In this document: positions 16,025 through 25,167 of the stretch, piece by piece | Numbering within the stretch: position 1 is the stretch's first letter | Layout of the letters: each line of letters opens with the position of its first letter | Assembly: GCA_963805705.1 (NCBI GenBank) | Contig: CAWDVH010000001.1 | Location: 2,418,001 to 2,482,000 of the forward strand | Direction: 5' to 3' | DNA length: 64,000 bases | DNA from: CAWDVH01 sp963805705 | Lineage (GTDB): Bacteria > Actinomycetota > Actinomycetes > Streptosporangiales > Streptosporangiaceae | The notes under the pieces: generated by a model | What the model was told of the DNA's origin: nothing | The model's database searches: none | What the model saw: only the letters and a program-made list of their open reading frames with translations | Position numbers and translations under genes: made by a program

Positions 16025-18445
16025 ATGCGGATTACCCTGACCTGGCTGCGCATTGACCTGCGCCGGCGCTGGCGTTCCCTCCTAGTCCTGGCGCTGCTGG
16101 TCGCCCTGGCCACCGGGACGGTCCTCGCGGCGGCCGCGGGAGCGCGGCGAGGCCAGACCGCGTTTGACCGGCTGTGGGCCCGGACGCTGCCCGCGACCGC
16201 CACCGTGCTGCCGAACCAGCCTGACTTCGACTGGGCCAAGGTCCGCGCATTGCCCGAGGTCAGCGCGCTGGGCACGTTCCCGCCCAACTTCGGATTCGTG
16301 GTCCAGGGTGCCCCGGGCGCCAGTGCCGGCCTGCAGGCCGATGATGAGCTCACCCGGACCATCGAACGGCCGGTGGTGCTGCAGGGACGGCTATTTCACC
16401 CCGGCCGCCTCGACGAAGTCCTGGTCACCCCGAAGTTCGAGTCGGCCTCCGGCCAGGGCGTCGGCGGCACGCTCACCCTGCTCCTGGCCAGCCCGAAGCA
16501 GGTCAACGCGGGATACGACGGGTCAGGCGGACCACCACGGGGACCGAAGGTCGCGGTTCGCATCGTCGGAGTGATCCGCTCGCTCTGGGGGTCGGTCACC
16601 ACGGATGGCCCGGCTCAAGCCGGAGGCGTGCTCGCCTCGCCGGCCCTGTTTGCCCATTACCGCGCCGACATCATGGGCACGAATGGCCAGGCCTACGTCA
16701 ACGCGCTAGTGCGGCTCAAGGCCGGAGCCGCCGCTCTGCCCGCGTTCCGCGCCGACCTGGCCCGCCTCACCGGGCGGTCCGACATCGATGTGTGGGACAA
16801 CTTCTCTTTCTTCGGCGACCCGATCCGCCGGATCACCGAATACGAGGCCGCGAGCCTGCTGGCCTTTGCCCTGGCGGCGCTGCTGGCCGCGATTGTCCTG
16901 ATCGGCCAGTCCGTGGCGCGTTACACGTCCGCCAGCGTCGCGGATTTGCAGGTCCTGCAGGCGGTGGGCATGACGCGGCGGCAGGCCGTCGCGTCAGCCG
17001 CGGCGGCGCCTTTCCTGGCTGCGGTCGCGGGGACGACGGCCGGCGTCGCCGTGGCGGTCGTGGCCTCGCGGTGGATGCCGATCGGCGCGGCAGCATCCGT
17101 GGAGCCGCACCCTGGCCTCGGCGTGGACTGGCTCGTGCTGGGCCCTGGCTGGGTCATCGCCCCGCTGCTGGTGCTGGCTGGTGCCGCGTCCGCAGCAGCC
17201 GTCGCGCTCACCGCGAGCCGGCGGCAGCCAGGCGGGCGGAAGTCCGCCGTCGCGGCGGCCGCATCGCGAGCGGGCCTGGCCGCACCAGTAGTGATAGGCG
17301 CCCGATTTGCCCTTGAGCCCGGCCGAGGCCGGTTCGCCGTGCCGGTCCGGCCGGCCCTGGCGGGCGCCGTCGCGGGTGTCCTGGGCGTGATCGCCGCCTG
17401 CACCTTCGCCGCCGGAGTCTCCGATGCCGCCGCCCATCCGGCCCGCTTCGGCCAGACGTGGCAGCTGGCCACCTTCCTCGGTCTCAACGGGCAGGACCTC
17501 GGGCCAGCCCGTCAGGTACTGCGCGCCGCCGCCGCGGACCGGGACGTGATCGGCGTCGACGACGCGCGCATCGGGGGGGCGCAAGCCGGCCAGGTCTCCA
17601 TCGAGAGCTACACCTATGAGCCGGTAGGCGGCAAGCGGCCGTTCATCGTTCTCACTGAAGGGCGCTTGCCCGCCACCCGAGACGAGATAGCGCTGGCCCC
17701 GACCACCGCCCGCCAGCTGCACGCCGTGACCGGCTCCACGATCCGGCTCACCGGCGGCGGCGCCCCACGGGCCGTGAGGGTGACAGGCATCGGCTTTGTC
17801 CCCGCCGGGCCGCACAACGGCTACGCCGACGGAGCATGGCTCACCTCCGCCGGATACGACCGGGTATTTGCGGGCTCGCGCTACCCCTTCAAGTTCCACG
17901 TCGCCACCGTCGCCCTGCGGCCCGGCGCGAACGTGCCGGCCGTCGCCCGCAGGCTGAACGCGGCCGCCGCCGCCATCAAGGGCGGCCGGGCCATCGCCTT
18001 TACCCCCCTGCCTGAGATGCCTGAAGTCCAGGAGATCAGGGACCTGGAACTGCTGCCGCTGGCGCTGAGCGCCTTCCTGGCCTTGCTCGCCATCGGCGCG
18101 GTCGGGCATGCCCTGTTTACCGCCGTGAACCGCCGGCGTCACGAACTGGCGATCCTGCGGGCCCTCGGCATGACCAGGCGGCAGACGCGAATGGTCATCG
18201 CCACCCAGGCGAGCGTGCTCGCCGGGATCGGGCTGCTGCTCGGGGTGCCGCTCGGACTCGCACTCGGCCGCATCCTATGGCGGGCGGTCACCGGCTTCAC
18301 GCCGCTGGCGTATCACCCGCCACTGGCTCTGTGGGCGCTGCTGCTCATCGGCCCCGTTACCTTGCTCACCGCGAACCTGCTGGCCGCCTGGCCGCAGCGG
18401 CACGCCACGCGGCTGCGCGCCGGACCGGCCCTCCGGGCCGAGTGA
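16025..18445 (+). CDS. FtsX-type ABC transporter permease (MacB/LolCE-like), no adjacent ATPase
   Basis: 806 aa. One N-terminal helix (about 17-38), a large extracytoplasmic MacB_PCD-like domain, three helices at about 280-390, helices near 440, a second extracytoplasmic domain, and a final FtsX three-helix set at about 680-795 with RRRHELAILRALGMTRRQ. This is the doubled-FtsX layout of actinobacterial exporters. GGGGTGAGGGG precedes the ATG. Such permeases need an ABC ATPase, normally the next gene; none is present here, so the partner lies elsewhere or was lost. Divergent from a two-component system. Confidence 0.9.
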   Translation: MRITLTWLRIDLRRRWRSLLVLALLVALATGTVLAAAAGARRGQTAFDRLWARTLPATATVLPNQPDFDWAKVRALPEVSALGTFPPNFGFVVQGAPGASAGLQADDELTRTIERPVVLQGRLFHPGRLDEVLVTPKFESASGQGVGGTLTLLLASPKQVNAGYDGSGGPPRGPKVAVRIVGVIRSLWGSVTTDGPAQAGGVLASPALFAHYRADIMGTNGQAYVNALVRLKAGAAALPAFRADLARLTGRSDIDVWDNFSFFGDPIRRITEYEAASLLAFALAALLAAIVLIGQSVARYTSASVADLQVLQAVGMTRRQAVASAAAAPFLAAVAGTTAGVAVAVVASRWMPIGAAASVEPHPGLGVDWLVLGPGWVIAPLLVLAGAASAAAVALTASRRQPGGRKSAVAAAASRAGLAAPVVIGARFALEPGRGRFAVPVRPALAGAVAGVLGVIAACTFAAGVSDAAAHPARFGQTWQLATFLGLNGQDLGPARQVLRAAAADRDVIGVDDARIGGAQAGQVSIESYTYEPVGGKRPFIVLTEGRLPATRDEIALAPTTARQLHAVTGSTIRLTGGGAPRAVRVTGIGFVPAGPHNGYADGAWLTSAGYDRVFAGSRYPFKFHVATVALRPGANVPAVARRLNAAAAAIKGGRAIAFTPLPEMPEVQEIRDLELLPLALSAFLALLAIGAVGHALFTAVNRRRHELAILRALGMTRRQTRMVIATQASVLAGIGLLLGVPLGLALGRILWRAVTGFTPLAYHPPLALWALLLIGPVTLLTANLLAAWPQRHATRLRAGPALRAE

Positions 18446-18499
18446 GGTCGCTCACCGGAGACGTGATGCGGCGGGCGGCCCTGCCTTAACGGTCCGGCC

Positions 18500-19786
18500 T
18501 TAGCCAGGGGCGGCGGGGCCCGGAATGTCGAACTTGTAGGCCAGGCCGGGCTGGGACGGGAGCGCGCGGAGCGGTCCGGTGCCGGTCCAGTAGGCCGCCT
18601 GGAAGAAAAGCCCGTCGGTAGCCACGATCCACAGGCCCGAGCCAGCCGGCGTCCAGTGCACGGACACGACGTCCGTGTTGCCCGACGGGATCGCCCCTGG
18701 CACGGCGGGCAGCGTGGCCAGGGGGATCGGCCCGCCGGGAGCCCTGGTCACCGTACGGTCGCTGAGGTCCGCGACGTAGACGTAGGTGCCTACGGGCAGC
18801 GCGTGGTCGCCGATGGCATCCAGCGGCAGGGCAAAGCGCTGGCCGGCCGGATCGAAGGCGGATGTGTCTTGCTGATCGAGTGCGGTCCCGAGCGGCAGGG
18901 CAATCTTCGTATCGGTCCCGTCCCGCAGGCTGGTGACGTGCAGCACGCAGCCGATCATGCAGGACACGGCCTGCCAGGCCACGTGGCTCGCGTCGGCACC
19001 CGCGATGACCACGCTGGCCGGGATGCCGGTAGGCACGGCCGCGCCGCTGACCGGGTTGACGAGCTTTACCTGGTCGTAGGGACCCTGAACGAGCAGGCCG
19101 CGGATCGTGGCCGCTTGCAGTACCTGGCCGCGCAGGTGGGCGACCGCAGACCGGCGGTGGCCAGCCTCGTCGACCAGCCAGGCCGGGCTGGCGGCGGGCC
19201 CGTTGCCCCAGGGCGCCCCGGCCTGCTCGACCCAGACGTCGCGGCGGTTGGGCGCGAGGGCCACGTAGTTCGCCCTGGCGATGACGCGCGCGGTACCGGC
19301 GCCCGCTGCGCCGGCCGGGATGAACAGCACGTTCCCGATATCCGGGAGGCAGGCCGGGCCGTTGCCGGCCAGGACCACGATCACGCCGCCGGCCACGGAG
19401 ATGATCTGACGCACCACGGGAGCCGGGCCGAGCGGGTCGCCGGGCGCCGCTTCCGGTAGCGTCCTGGCCGGCCGCGCCGGTGCTCTTTGCCTGACCTGCA
19501 GGGTCCGCAGGCTGTTGCCGCCGAGGAACAGCAGGCCGGCGGGGGCGGCGCCGGGTCGCAGGGGAATTCCGCGCAGCATGACGGGCGGGGCCACGGTCAC
19601 GGTCAGCAGGGAGCGCTGGGCCTTGCGATGCGCGGGCCGGCCGGAACCACCCAGGATCATGTAGATCGCCACGCCGCCGATGAGCGCTAGTACGACCACG
19701 CCAATAAGCCATCGCGAGGCCGCTGGCGCGCGGCGATCCGGGTCACGGCCGTTGCTGATGATGTCGACGCCGCGCCGGTCAGCCAC
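18500..19786 (-). CDS. Hypothetical membrane-anchored protein with a beta-rich extracellular domain
   Basis: 428 aa from GTG 19786. Short cytoplasmic N-terminus, one membrane helix (WLIGVVVLALIGGVAIYMIL), then about 370 residues outside. Segments such as SVHWTPAGSGLWIVATDG and NYVALAPNRRDVWV resemble blades of WD40/TolB-like propellers, but this is inference from pattern only. The frame opens at 19942, yet that start would overlap ddl. Downstream of ddl on the same strand; function unknown. Confidence 0.75.
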   Translation of the reverse strand: MADRRGVDIISNGRDPDRRAPAASRWLIGVVVLALIGGVAIYMILGGSGRPAHRKAQRSLLTVTVAPPVMLRGIPLRPGAAPAGLLFLGGNSLRTLQVRQRAPARPARTLPEAAPGDPLGPAPVVRQIISVAGGVIVVLAGNGPACLPDIGNVLFIPAGAAGAGTARVIARANYVALAPNRRDVWVEQAGAPWGNGPAASPAWLVDEAGHRRSAVAHLRGQVLQAATIRGLLVQGPYDQVKLVNPVSGAAVPTGIPASVVIAGADASHVAWQAVSCMIGCVLHVTSLRDGTDTKIALPLGTALDQQDTSAFDPAGQRFALPLDAIGDHALPVGTYVYVADLSDRTVTRAPGGPIPLATLPAVPGAIPSGNTDVVSVHWTPAGSGLWIVATDGLFFQAAYWTGTGPLRALPSQPGLAYKFDIPGPAAPG

Positions 19787-19857
19787 AGTGCCAACGTACC
19801 CGGCACGGCCGGAGCGGAGAACCAGCGCCGTCCGCCCGAGCCCGGCGAGCGGCGGAG

Positions 19858-21030
19858 TTAGCGCAGGCCGCGGTGCTTGCTCAGCGCGGTCTTCAGCAGG
19901 CGGTCGATGAGCTGGGGGAACGGAAGCCCGCTCACTTCCCACATCTTCTGGAAGTAGGACGCCGGGGACAGGCCGGGGATCGTGTTGATCTCGTTGATCA
20001 GGATCTGGCCGTCCGGCGTGTAGAAGAAGTCCACCCGCGCCAGTCCCTCGCAGGACACCGCGGTGAAGGCGGCGGCGGCCAGCCTGCGGATCTCCGCCTG
20101 ATGGGCGGCGGGGATCGGCGCCGGGATCGCCATCCCGCTGGCCTGGTCCAGGTACTTGGCCTCGAAGTCCCAGAATTCCTCGCCGCCTTCGATGAGCAGC
20201 TGGCCGGGCAGGCTGGTGTCCGGCGGGCTGCCGTGCAGGCCCTCCAGCACCGAGACCTCAATCTCCCGGCCCTCGACGGCGGCTTCCACGATCACCTTCG
20301 GGTCGTACTGGCGGGCGAGGCGGATCGCCTCTTCCAGCTCCGCCGTATCCCGCGCCTTGGACGTGCCGATGCTCGATCCGCCCCGCGCGGGCTTGACGAA
20401 CAGCGGCCAGCCCAGCTCGGCGATCTCATCGAGCACCCGCTTGCGCTCGGGGGAATCCGCGGCGGCGGACTCCCCCTGGGCAGAGACCGGCGCGTCGCCG
20501 CGGGGGTCTGGCTCCCAGTCCCGCTCCTGGACCACCACGTGCGGCCCGACCGGCAGCCCGCGCGCCTCAAAGATGATCTTCATGTACTCCTTGTCCATGC
20601 TGACCGCGCTGGCCAGGACCCCGGCACCGACGTAGGGCACCCCGGCCATCTCCAGCAGGCCCTGGATGGTGCCGTCCTCGCCGAACGGGCCATGCAGGAC
20701 CGGCAGCACCACGTCTACCTCGCCTAGCAGCGGCGGGATCTGGCCGGGCGCGCTGGCCACGACGGTGCCCTGCTGGGCCCAGGGCACCACCGGGGAGCCG
20801 GGCTCGGCGACCGACTCGACGGAGGGCAGCTCGCCGCCGGTGATGGCGAGCCGGCCCGGCTCATCGGCGACCTGAACCCAGTTGCCCTCGCGGGTGATGC
20901 CGATCGGGATGACCTCGTAGGCATCCCGGTCGATCGAAGCGAGCATGTTGCCGCCCCCCATGCAGGACACCGCGTGCTCGGGGCCCCGGCCGCCGAAGAC
21001 GACCGCGACCCTGATCTTGCGCTCGCTCAC
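19858..21030 (-). CDS. ddl: D-alanine--D-alanine ligase
   Basis: 390 aa. ATP-grasp enzyme making D-Ala-D-Ala for peptidoglycan in the cytoplasm. N-terminal VAVVFGGRGPEHAVSC; central LGWPLFVKPARGGSSIGTSK (ATP-binding Lys and Ser loop); C-terminal GLARVDFFYTPDGQILINEINTIPG with the metal-binding Asp/Glu/Asn set. The TIPG ending of the omega loop is usual for D-Ala ligases rather than D-lactate ligases. GTG 21030 has GGGAGG 4-9 bases upstream. Downstream of plsC-gpsA, a common actinobacterial order. Confidence 0.96.
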   Translation of the reverse strand: MSERKIRVAVVFGGRGPEHAVSCMGGGNMLASIDRDAYEVIPIGITREGNWVQVADEPGRLAITGGELPSVESVAEPGSPVVPWAQQGTVVASAPGQIPPLLGEVDVVLPVLHGPFGEDGTIQGLLEMAGVPYVGAGVLASAVSMDKEYMKIIFEARGLPVGPHVVVQERDWEPDPRGDAPVSAQGESAAADSPERKRVLDEIAELGWPLFVKPARGGSSIGTSKARDTAELEEAIRLARQYDPKVIVEAAVEGREIEVSVLEGLHGSPPDTSLPGQLLIEGGEEFWDFEAKYLDQASGMAIPAPIPAAHQAEIRRLAAAAFTAVSCEGLARVDFFYTPDGQILINEINTIPGLSPASYFQKMWEVSGLPFPQLIDRLLKTALSKHRGLR

Positions 21031-21071
21031 GATTCCTCCCGTTCGTCTGGGACCCATGATCGTGGTGAGTT

Positions 21072-22076
21072 TCAGAGGCCATAGCGTTCTGGCTTGGCCG
21101 AACGGCTGGCGAGCAGCCCCGCTGCCTCGCCCACCTCGAGGCTGTCGTGCACGACGGCCTCGACGACCTCGGTGATCGGCATCTCCACGTCATGCTTGGC
21201 GGCCAGCTCAAGCACGGACCGTGACGACTTGACCCCCTCGGCGATCTGCGTGGTGCTGGCCAGGACATCGGCCAGGGCCATGCCGCGGCCCAGCTTCTCG
21301 CCGAAGGTCCGGTTGCGCGACAGCGGCGAGCTGCAGGTGGCGACCAGGTCGCCCATCCCGGCCAGCCCGGCGAACGTGTACTGGCTGGCGCCCAGGGCCG
21401 CGCCCAGGCGCGCGATCTCGGCCAGGCCGCGGGTGATCAGCATGGCCTTGGTGTTGTCACCCAGGCCCATCCCGACGGCGATCCCGACGGCGATGGCGAT
21501 CACGTTCTTGACCGCGCCGCCCAGCTCGCACCCGGTCACGTCCGGGTTGGTGTAGGGCCGGAAATAACTCGTGTGGCAGGCCTGCTGCAGCCGCTGCGCC
21601 GCCTGCTCGTCGGTGCAGGCCACCACGGTGGCGCTGTACTGGCGCTGGGCGATCTCGCGGGCCAGGTTGGGCCCCGCGATGACGGCGATCGCCTCGGCCG
21701 CCGTCCCCGCCGCCTGGCCGATCACCTCGCTCATCCGGCAGCAGGTGCCCAGCTCGATGCCCTTCATCAGGCTGACGAGCAGGGCCCCTGGCGGCAGCAG
21801 GGGAGCCCAGGCGGCCAGGTTCAGCCGCAGCGTCTGGGCCGGGACGGCGAGCACCACGACGTCCGCACCGGCCAGCGCCTCGGCGGGATCCGCGGTCGCC
21901 CGCAGGGCCTGGTGCAGGGTGAGGCCGGCCAGGTAGTCCGGGTTCTGGTGGGACGCGTTGATCGCCTCCGCCACCTGCGGCCTGCGGCACCACAGGACCG
22001 CGGGGGTGCCGGCGTCGCAGAGCACCTGCGCGAAGGTCGTGCCCCATGATCCGGCGCCCATGACGGCGGCCCTCAC
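21072..22076 (-). CDS. gpsA: Glycerol-3-phosphate dehydrogenase (NAD(P)+)
   Basis: 334 aa. Makes sn-glycerol-3-phosphate from dihydroxyacetone phosphate for membrane lipids. Rossmann motif VMGAGSWGTTFAQVL at the N-terminus, catalytic-Lys region GGAVKNVIAIAVGIAVG, and the GLGDNTKAMLITRGL and GMGDLVATC segments. GTG 22076 overlaps the plsC stop (GTGA), so plsC-gpsA are coupled. A longer open frame upstream is a shadow of plsC. Confidence 0.97.
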   Translation of the reverse strand: MRAAVMGAGSWGTTFAQVLCDAGTPAVLWCRRPQVAEAINASHQNPDYLAGLTLHQALRATADPAEALAGADVVVLAVPAQTLRLNLAAWAPLLPPGALLVSLMKGIELGTCCRMSEVIGQAAGTAAEAIAVIAGPNLAREIAQRQYSATVVACTDEQAAQRLQQACHTSYFRPYTNPDVTGCELGGAVKNVIAIAVGIAVGMGLGDNTKAMLITRGLAEIARLGAALGASQYTFAGLAGMGDLVATCSSPLSRNRTFGEKLGRGMALADVLASTTQIAEGVKSSRSVLELAAKHDVEMPITEVVEAVVHDSLEVGEAAGLLASRSAKPERYGL

Positions 22077-22885
22077 GACGGCGTGACTCCTGGGGTACCG
22101 GAGTCCGCGGACGGGCCCGTTTCGCCGCTGTTTTCTGACAATGCGCGCAGCTCCTCCCGCAGCTTCCGGCGGGCGACAGCCGGATGGTACGGCCTGGCCG
22201 GCGGGACCTCGCCGCGCAGCTTCCCGAGCAGGGCAGTGACATCGGCCATGACCTTGTCGGTGGCCTCGCGCAGGACCTGCGGGGTCAGTGGCTGGCCCTC
22301 GAAGGCGGACAGGTCCACCGGCGGTCCCGCGAGCACCTGCACTTTCCTGCGCGGCAGCACCCGGGGCCGGAAGCTGCCGTAGGGCAGGACCTGCTGCGCT
22401 CCCCAGTGCGCGACCGGGATCACCGGGGCGCCGGTGGCCAGCGCGAGCCTGGCCACGCCGGTCTTGGCCACCATCGGCCACAGGTCAGGATCACGGGTGA
22501 CGGTCGCCTCCGGGTAGAAGATGAGGCAGGCGCCGTCCCTGACGCCCTGCTCGGCGTCCCTGAGCACGAGCGCGGCGTCCGCCTGCCCCCGGTAGACCGG
22601 CAGCTGGCCGAGCTTGACGATGATCGGCCCGAGGACCTTGATCTTGAACAGGGATGCCTTGGCCAGGAACACCGGGTAGCGGCCCGCCCCGTCGCTGAAC
22701 AGGGACAGCGCGAGAACGTCGGCATAGGACAGGTGATTGGCGGCCAGGATCATGCCCCCTTCGGCCGGGAAATTCTCCTGGCCGTGCCGGTCAAGCTTCA
22801 TCAGCGCGGGGATCAGCGGCCGAAGAATGATCTTCGAGACGTTTCGCCAGGCATTCGAGTAGCTGCCGTCGGCCCGCTTGCTCAT
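22073..22885 (-). CDS. plsC: 1-acylglycerol-3-phosphate O-acyltransferase (PlsC family)
   Basis: 270 aa. NHLSYAD is the NHxxxxD catalytic motif; FYPEATVTRD replaces the usual EGTR block, and VPVAHWGAQ gives motif IV. It acylates lysophosphatidate, so it uses the product line that GpsA feeds. Pro/Ser-rich C-terminal tail. Divergent from cofC. Confidence 0.93.
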   Translation of the reverse strand: MSKRADGSYSNAWRNVSKIILRPLIPALMKLDRHGQENFPAEGGMILAANHLSYADVLALSLFSDGAGRYPVFLAKASLFKIKVLGPIIVKLGQLPVYRGQADAALVLRDAEQGVRDGACLIFYPEATVTRDPDLWPMVAKTGVARLALATGAPVIPVAHWGAQQVLPYGSFRPRVLPRRKVQVLAGPPVDLSAFEGQPLTPQVLREATDKVMADVTALLGKLRGEVPPARPYHPAVARRKLREELRALSENSGETGPSADSGTPGVTPS

Positions 22886-22959
22886 CTGCGCAGTCTCCCG
22901 CTCGTCATGTGATCAGTGTTGTGCCTCACGCGGCGCCATGTCGAGGCAGGATCAGATGC

Positions 22960-23634
22960 ATGCCGCCTGACCCCGAGCTCACCTGGTCCCTGGTGATTCC
23001 CGTCAAGGTACTTGCCCGGGCCAAGTCCCGGCTCGCCGGCGTGGCCGGCACGGCCGGCCTGGCCGGAGCGCAGCGGGCTGAGCTGGCGCTGGCCATGGCG
23101 GCCGACACCGTCGCGGCGGCGGTCGCGTGCCCGCAGGTGGGAACCGTCATCGTGGTGACCGACGACCAGGTGGCCGGAGCCGACCTGGGCGGTCTCGGCG
23201 CCGTCGTTATCCCTGATGAGCCAGCCGGCGGGCTGAATGCCGCGCTGGTCTTCGGAGCCGCGTACGCCGACAGCCACTGGCCGGGCCGGGGCCGCGCGGG
23301 CCTGGCGGCTGACCTGCCCGCGCTGCGGCCCGCGGACCTGGCCCTGGCGCTGGCGGCGGCCGCCGCGCTGCCGCAGGCATTCGTGCCTGACGCCGACGGC
23401 CGGGGAACCACTATGTACACGGCGGGGCCGGGAACCGCGTTCGGCCCGCGCTTCGGTCCGGGGTCACGCGAGAATCACCTGGCGGGCGGGGCCGTCGAGC
23501 TCGAATTTCCCGGCCTTTCCGGGCTCCGGCAGGACGTGGACACTCCGGCGGACCTGCGGCTCGCGGCCGGCATCGGCCTCGGGCCGCGCTCGGCCGCTCT
23601 TTCGGCGGCCCTCTCCGAGGTCCTCGGCAGCTAG
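22960..23634 (+). CDS. cofC: 2-phospho-L-lactate (or phosphoenolpyruvate) guanylyltransferase
   Basis: 224 aa from ATG 22960. Nucleotidyltransferase fold: VIPVKVLARAKSRL at the N-terminus, VVTDDQVA, then ADLPALRPADL with the metal-binding Asp, and TTMYTAGPGTAFGPRFGPGS followed by DVDTPADL. It activates phospholactate or PEP with GTP for the coenzyme F420 side chain, so the organism should make F420. The usual actinobacterial neighbour of gpsA/plsC. Confidence 0.94.
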   Translation: MPPDPELTWSLVIPVKVLARAKSRLAGVAGTAGLAGAQRAELALAMAADTVAAAVACPQVGTVIVVTDDQVAGADLGGLGAVVIPDEPAGGLNAALVFGAAYADSHWPGRGRAGLAADLPALRPADLALALAAAAALPQAFVPDADGRGTTMYTAGPGTAFGPRFGPGSRENHLAGGAVELEFPGLSGLRQDVDTPADLRLAAGIGLGPRSAALSAALSEVLGS

Positions 23635-23714
23635 CCCGGCTGGCCCGGTGGCTGGTCAGCCGCCCTGGCCGCCTGGTGAGCGCCCGGCGGCCTCGCCAGC
23701 GGCCCGGCGGTGCG

Positions 23715-23948
23715 TTATATGTGAACGATGGGGCAGGTCAGGGTCCTGGTAATACCGGATACCGCCTGGATCTGCGCCACCACGAGCTTGCCGAGGTCAT
23801 CGACATTCTCGGCCTCGGCCCGGACGATTACGTCATAGGGCCCGGTGACGTCGTCGGCCTGGGTAACGCCGTGGATCTTCCCGATGCTGACGGCAACATC
23901 GGCCGCCTTCCCTACCTCAGTCTGGACGAGAATATATGCCTGGACCAT
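23715..23948 (-). CDS. Lrp/AsnC ligand-binding-domain protein without HTH
   Basis: 77 aa from ATG 23948, with GGGAGGACG just upstream. It consists only of the RAM (ACT-like) domain: VQAYILVQTEVGKAADVAV, GPYDVIVRAEAENVDDLGKLVV, GITRTLTCPIV. No DNA-binding domain. This stand-alone form is widespread in actinobacteria near thiL/rpmB. It could modulate Lrp-type regulators by hetero-oligomerisation. Convergent with cofC. Confidence 0.9.
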   Translation of the reverse strand: MVQAYILVQTEVGKAADVAVSIGKIHGVTQADDVTGPYDVIVRAEAENVDDLGKLVVAQIQAVSGITRTLTCPIVHI

Positions 23949-24085
23949 GTCGTCCTCCCGGCCGCACTGTGAAGGGGCCACGCTACCTTAGGAGCCACGC
24001 AGCATGCTGGGGATAACCATGGCAGCATTCGGCTGCCATCGAGAGCTTGCCATAGCGGGCAGCAATTCCGAAGGGCGGGGCTGTC

Positions 24086-25090
24086 ATTACCGTCGCGGAC
24101 ATAGGTGAATTCGCTCTGATAGCGGCGATGCGGGCCCTGCTGCCCGTCGGCGAGCAGCAGATTATCGGCATCGGCGATGACGCGGCGGTGATCAGGGCCC
24201 CGGATGCGCGCGTGGTCGCGACCACCGATCTGCTGGTCGAGGGCCGGCATTTCCGCCGCGACTGGTCGAGCGCGTTCGACATCGGCGGCAAGGCGGCGGC
24301 CCAGAACCTGGCTGACGTGGCCGCCATGGGAGCTTCCGCGACGGCGCTGCTGGTGGGACTGGCGGTGCCGGGTGATCTCGACGTCGGATGGGCCAGGGAC
24401 CTGGCTCGCGGCCTGGCGGCCGAGTGCGGGCGGGCGGGCGCATCGGTGGCCGGCGGTGACGTGACCCGAGCTGACGTGATCATGCTGGGTGTCACGGCGC
24501 TGGGGGACCTGTCCGGCCGGGAGCCGGTGACACGACGCGGCGCCCGGCCTGGCGATGAGCTGGCCGTGGCGGGGGTCCTCGGCCGTTCCGGTGCCGGACT
24601 CGCGCTCCTTTCGGCAGGCCTGGCGGCGGCTCTGCCTGCCGGCCAGCCGGATCTGCTCGCCGGCCAGCCGGAGCTGGCCGCCCTGGTGGCTGCTCACCGG
24701 CGGCCACGGCCGCCCTATGCGGCGGGACCGCAGGCGGCGCTGCTCGGCGCCACGTCGATGATCGACATCAGCGACGGGCTCGTCCAGGATCTGCGCCATG
24801 TAGCCGACGCCAGCGGCGTGCGGATCGACCTGGAGATCCCCAGGCTGACCGCCAGCTCCGCCGTGCCTGACGATGCCCTGCGGGCCGCGGCGGAGGTGCT
24901 CGGCGGGCCTGACTGGCTGAGCTGGGTGCTGTCGGGCGGCGAGGACCACGCCCTGGCGGCCACGTTCCCCGCCGGCACACGATTGCCGGCCAACTGGCCC
25001 GTCATCGGCACTGTCCGGCCGGGCGGCGGGGTGTACGTAGACGGCAACATCCGAGATGATCTGGGTGGATGGGATCATTTTCGCATATAG
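24086..25090 (+). CDS. thiL: Thiamine-monophosphate kinase, probably from an ATT start
   Basis: 334 aa if started at ATT 24086. Phosphorylates thiamine monophosphate to thiamine pyrophosphate. GIGDDAAVI, TTDLLVEGRHF, QNLADVAAMGA, GGDVTRAD, and SDGLVQDL with LSGGEDHAL are the conserved ThiL/PurM-like motifs. The family's N-terminal DIGEFALI is encoded upstream of the first ATG (24128). Between the in-frame stop at 24053 and that ATG there is no ATG, GTG or TTG; ATT 24086 has AGGGCGGGG 5 bases before it. thiD follows two genes later. Confidence 0.92.
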   Translation: MTVADIGEFALIAAMRALLPVGEQQIIGIGDDAAVIRAPDARVVATTDLLVEGRHFRRDWSSAFDIGGKAAAQNLADVAAMGASATALLVGLAVPGDLDVGWARDLARGLAAECGRAGASVAGGDVTRADVIMLGVTALGDLSGREPVTRRGARPGDELAVAGVLGRSGAGLALLSAGLAAALPAGQPDLLAGQPELAALVAAHRRPRPPYAAGPQAALLGATSMIDISDGLVQDLRHVADASGVRIDLEIPRLTASSAVPDDALRAAAEVLGGPDWLSWVLSGGEDHALAATFPAGTRLPANWPVIGTVRPGGGVYVDGNIRDDLGGWDHFRI

Positions 25091-25154
25091 ATTTCGTTAC
25101 TACAGGTAGCTAATGAGATGTTTTCTGTGACTAGCCGGCGAGGTCGTTGCTTGA

Positions 25155-25160
25155 TATATA
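25155..25160 (+). promoter_or_regulatory. Candidate -10 (TATATA) for a leaderless gene
   Basis: TTGATATATAA in an AT-rich patch (25091-25167); the hexamer ends 7 bases before ATG 25168 and there is no Shine-Dalgarno, which points to a leaderless mRNA. Confidence 0.45.
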
Positions 25161-25167
25161 ACTTCTG

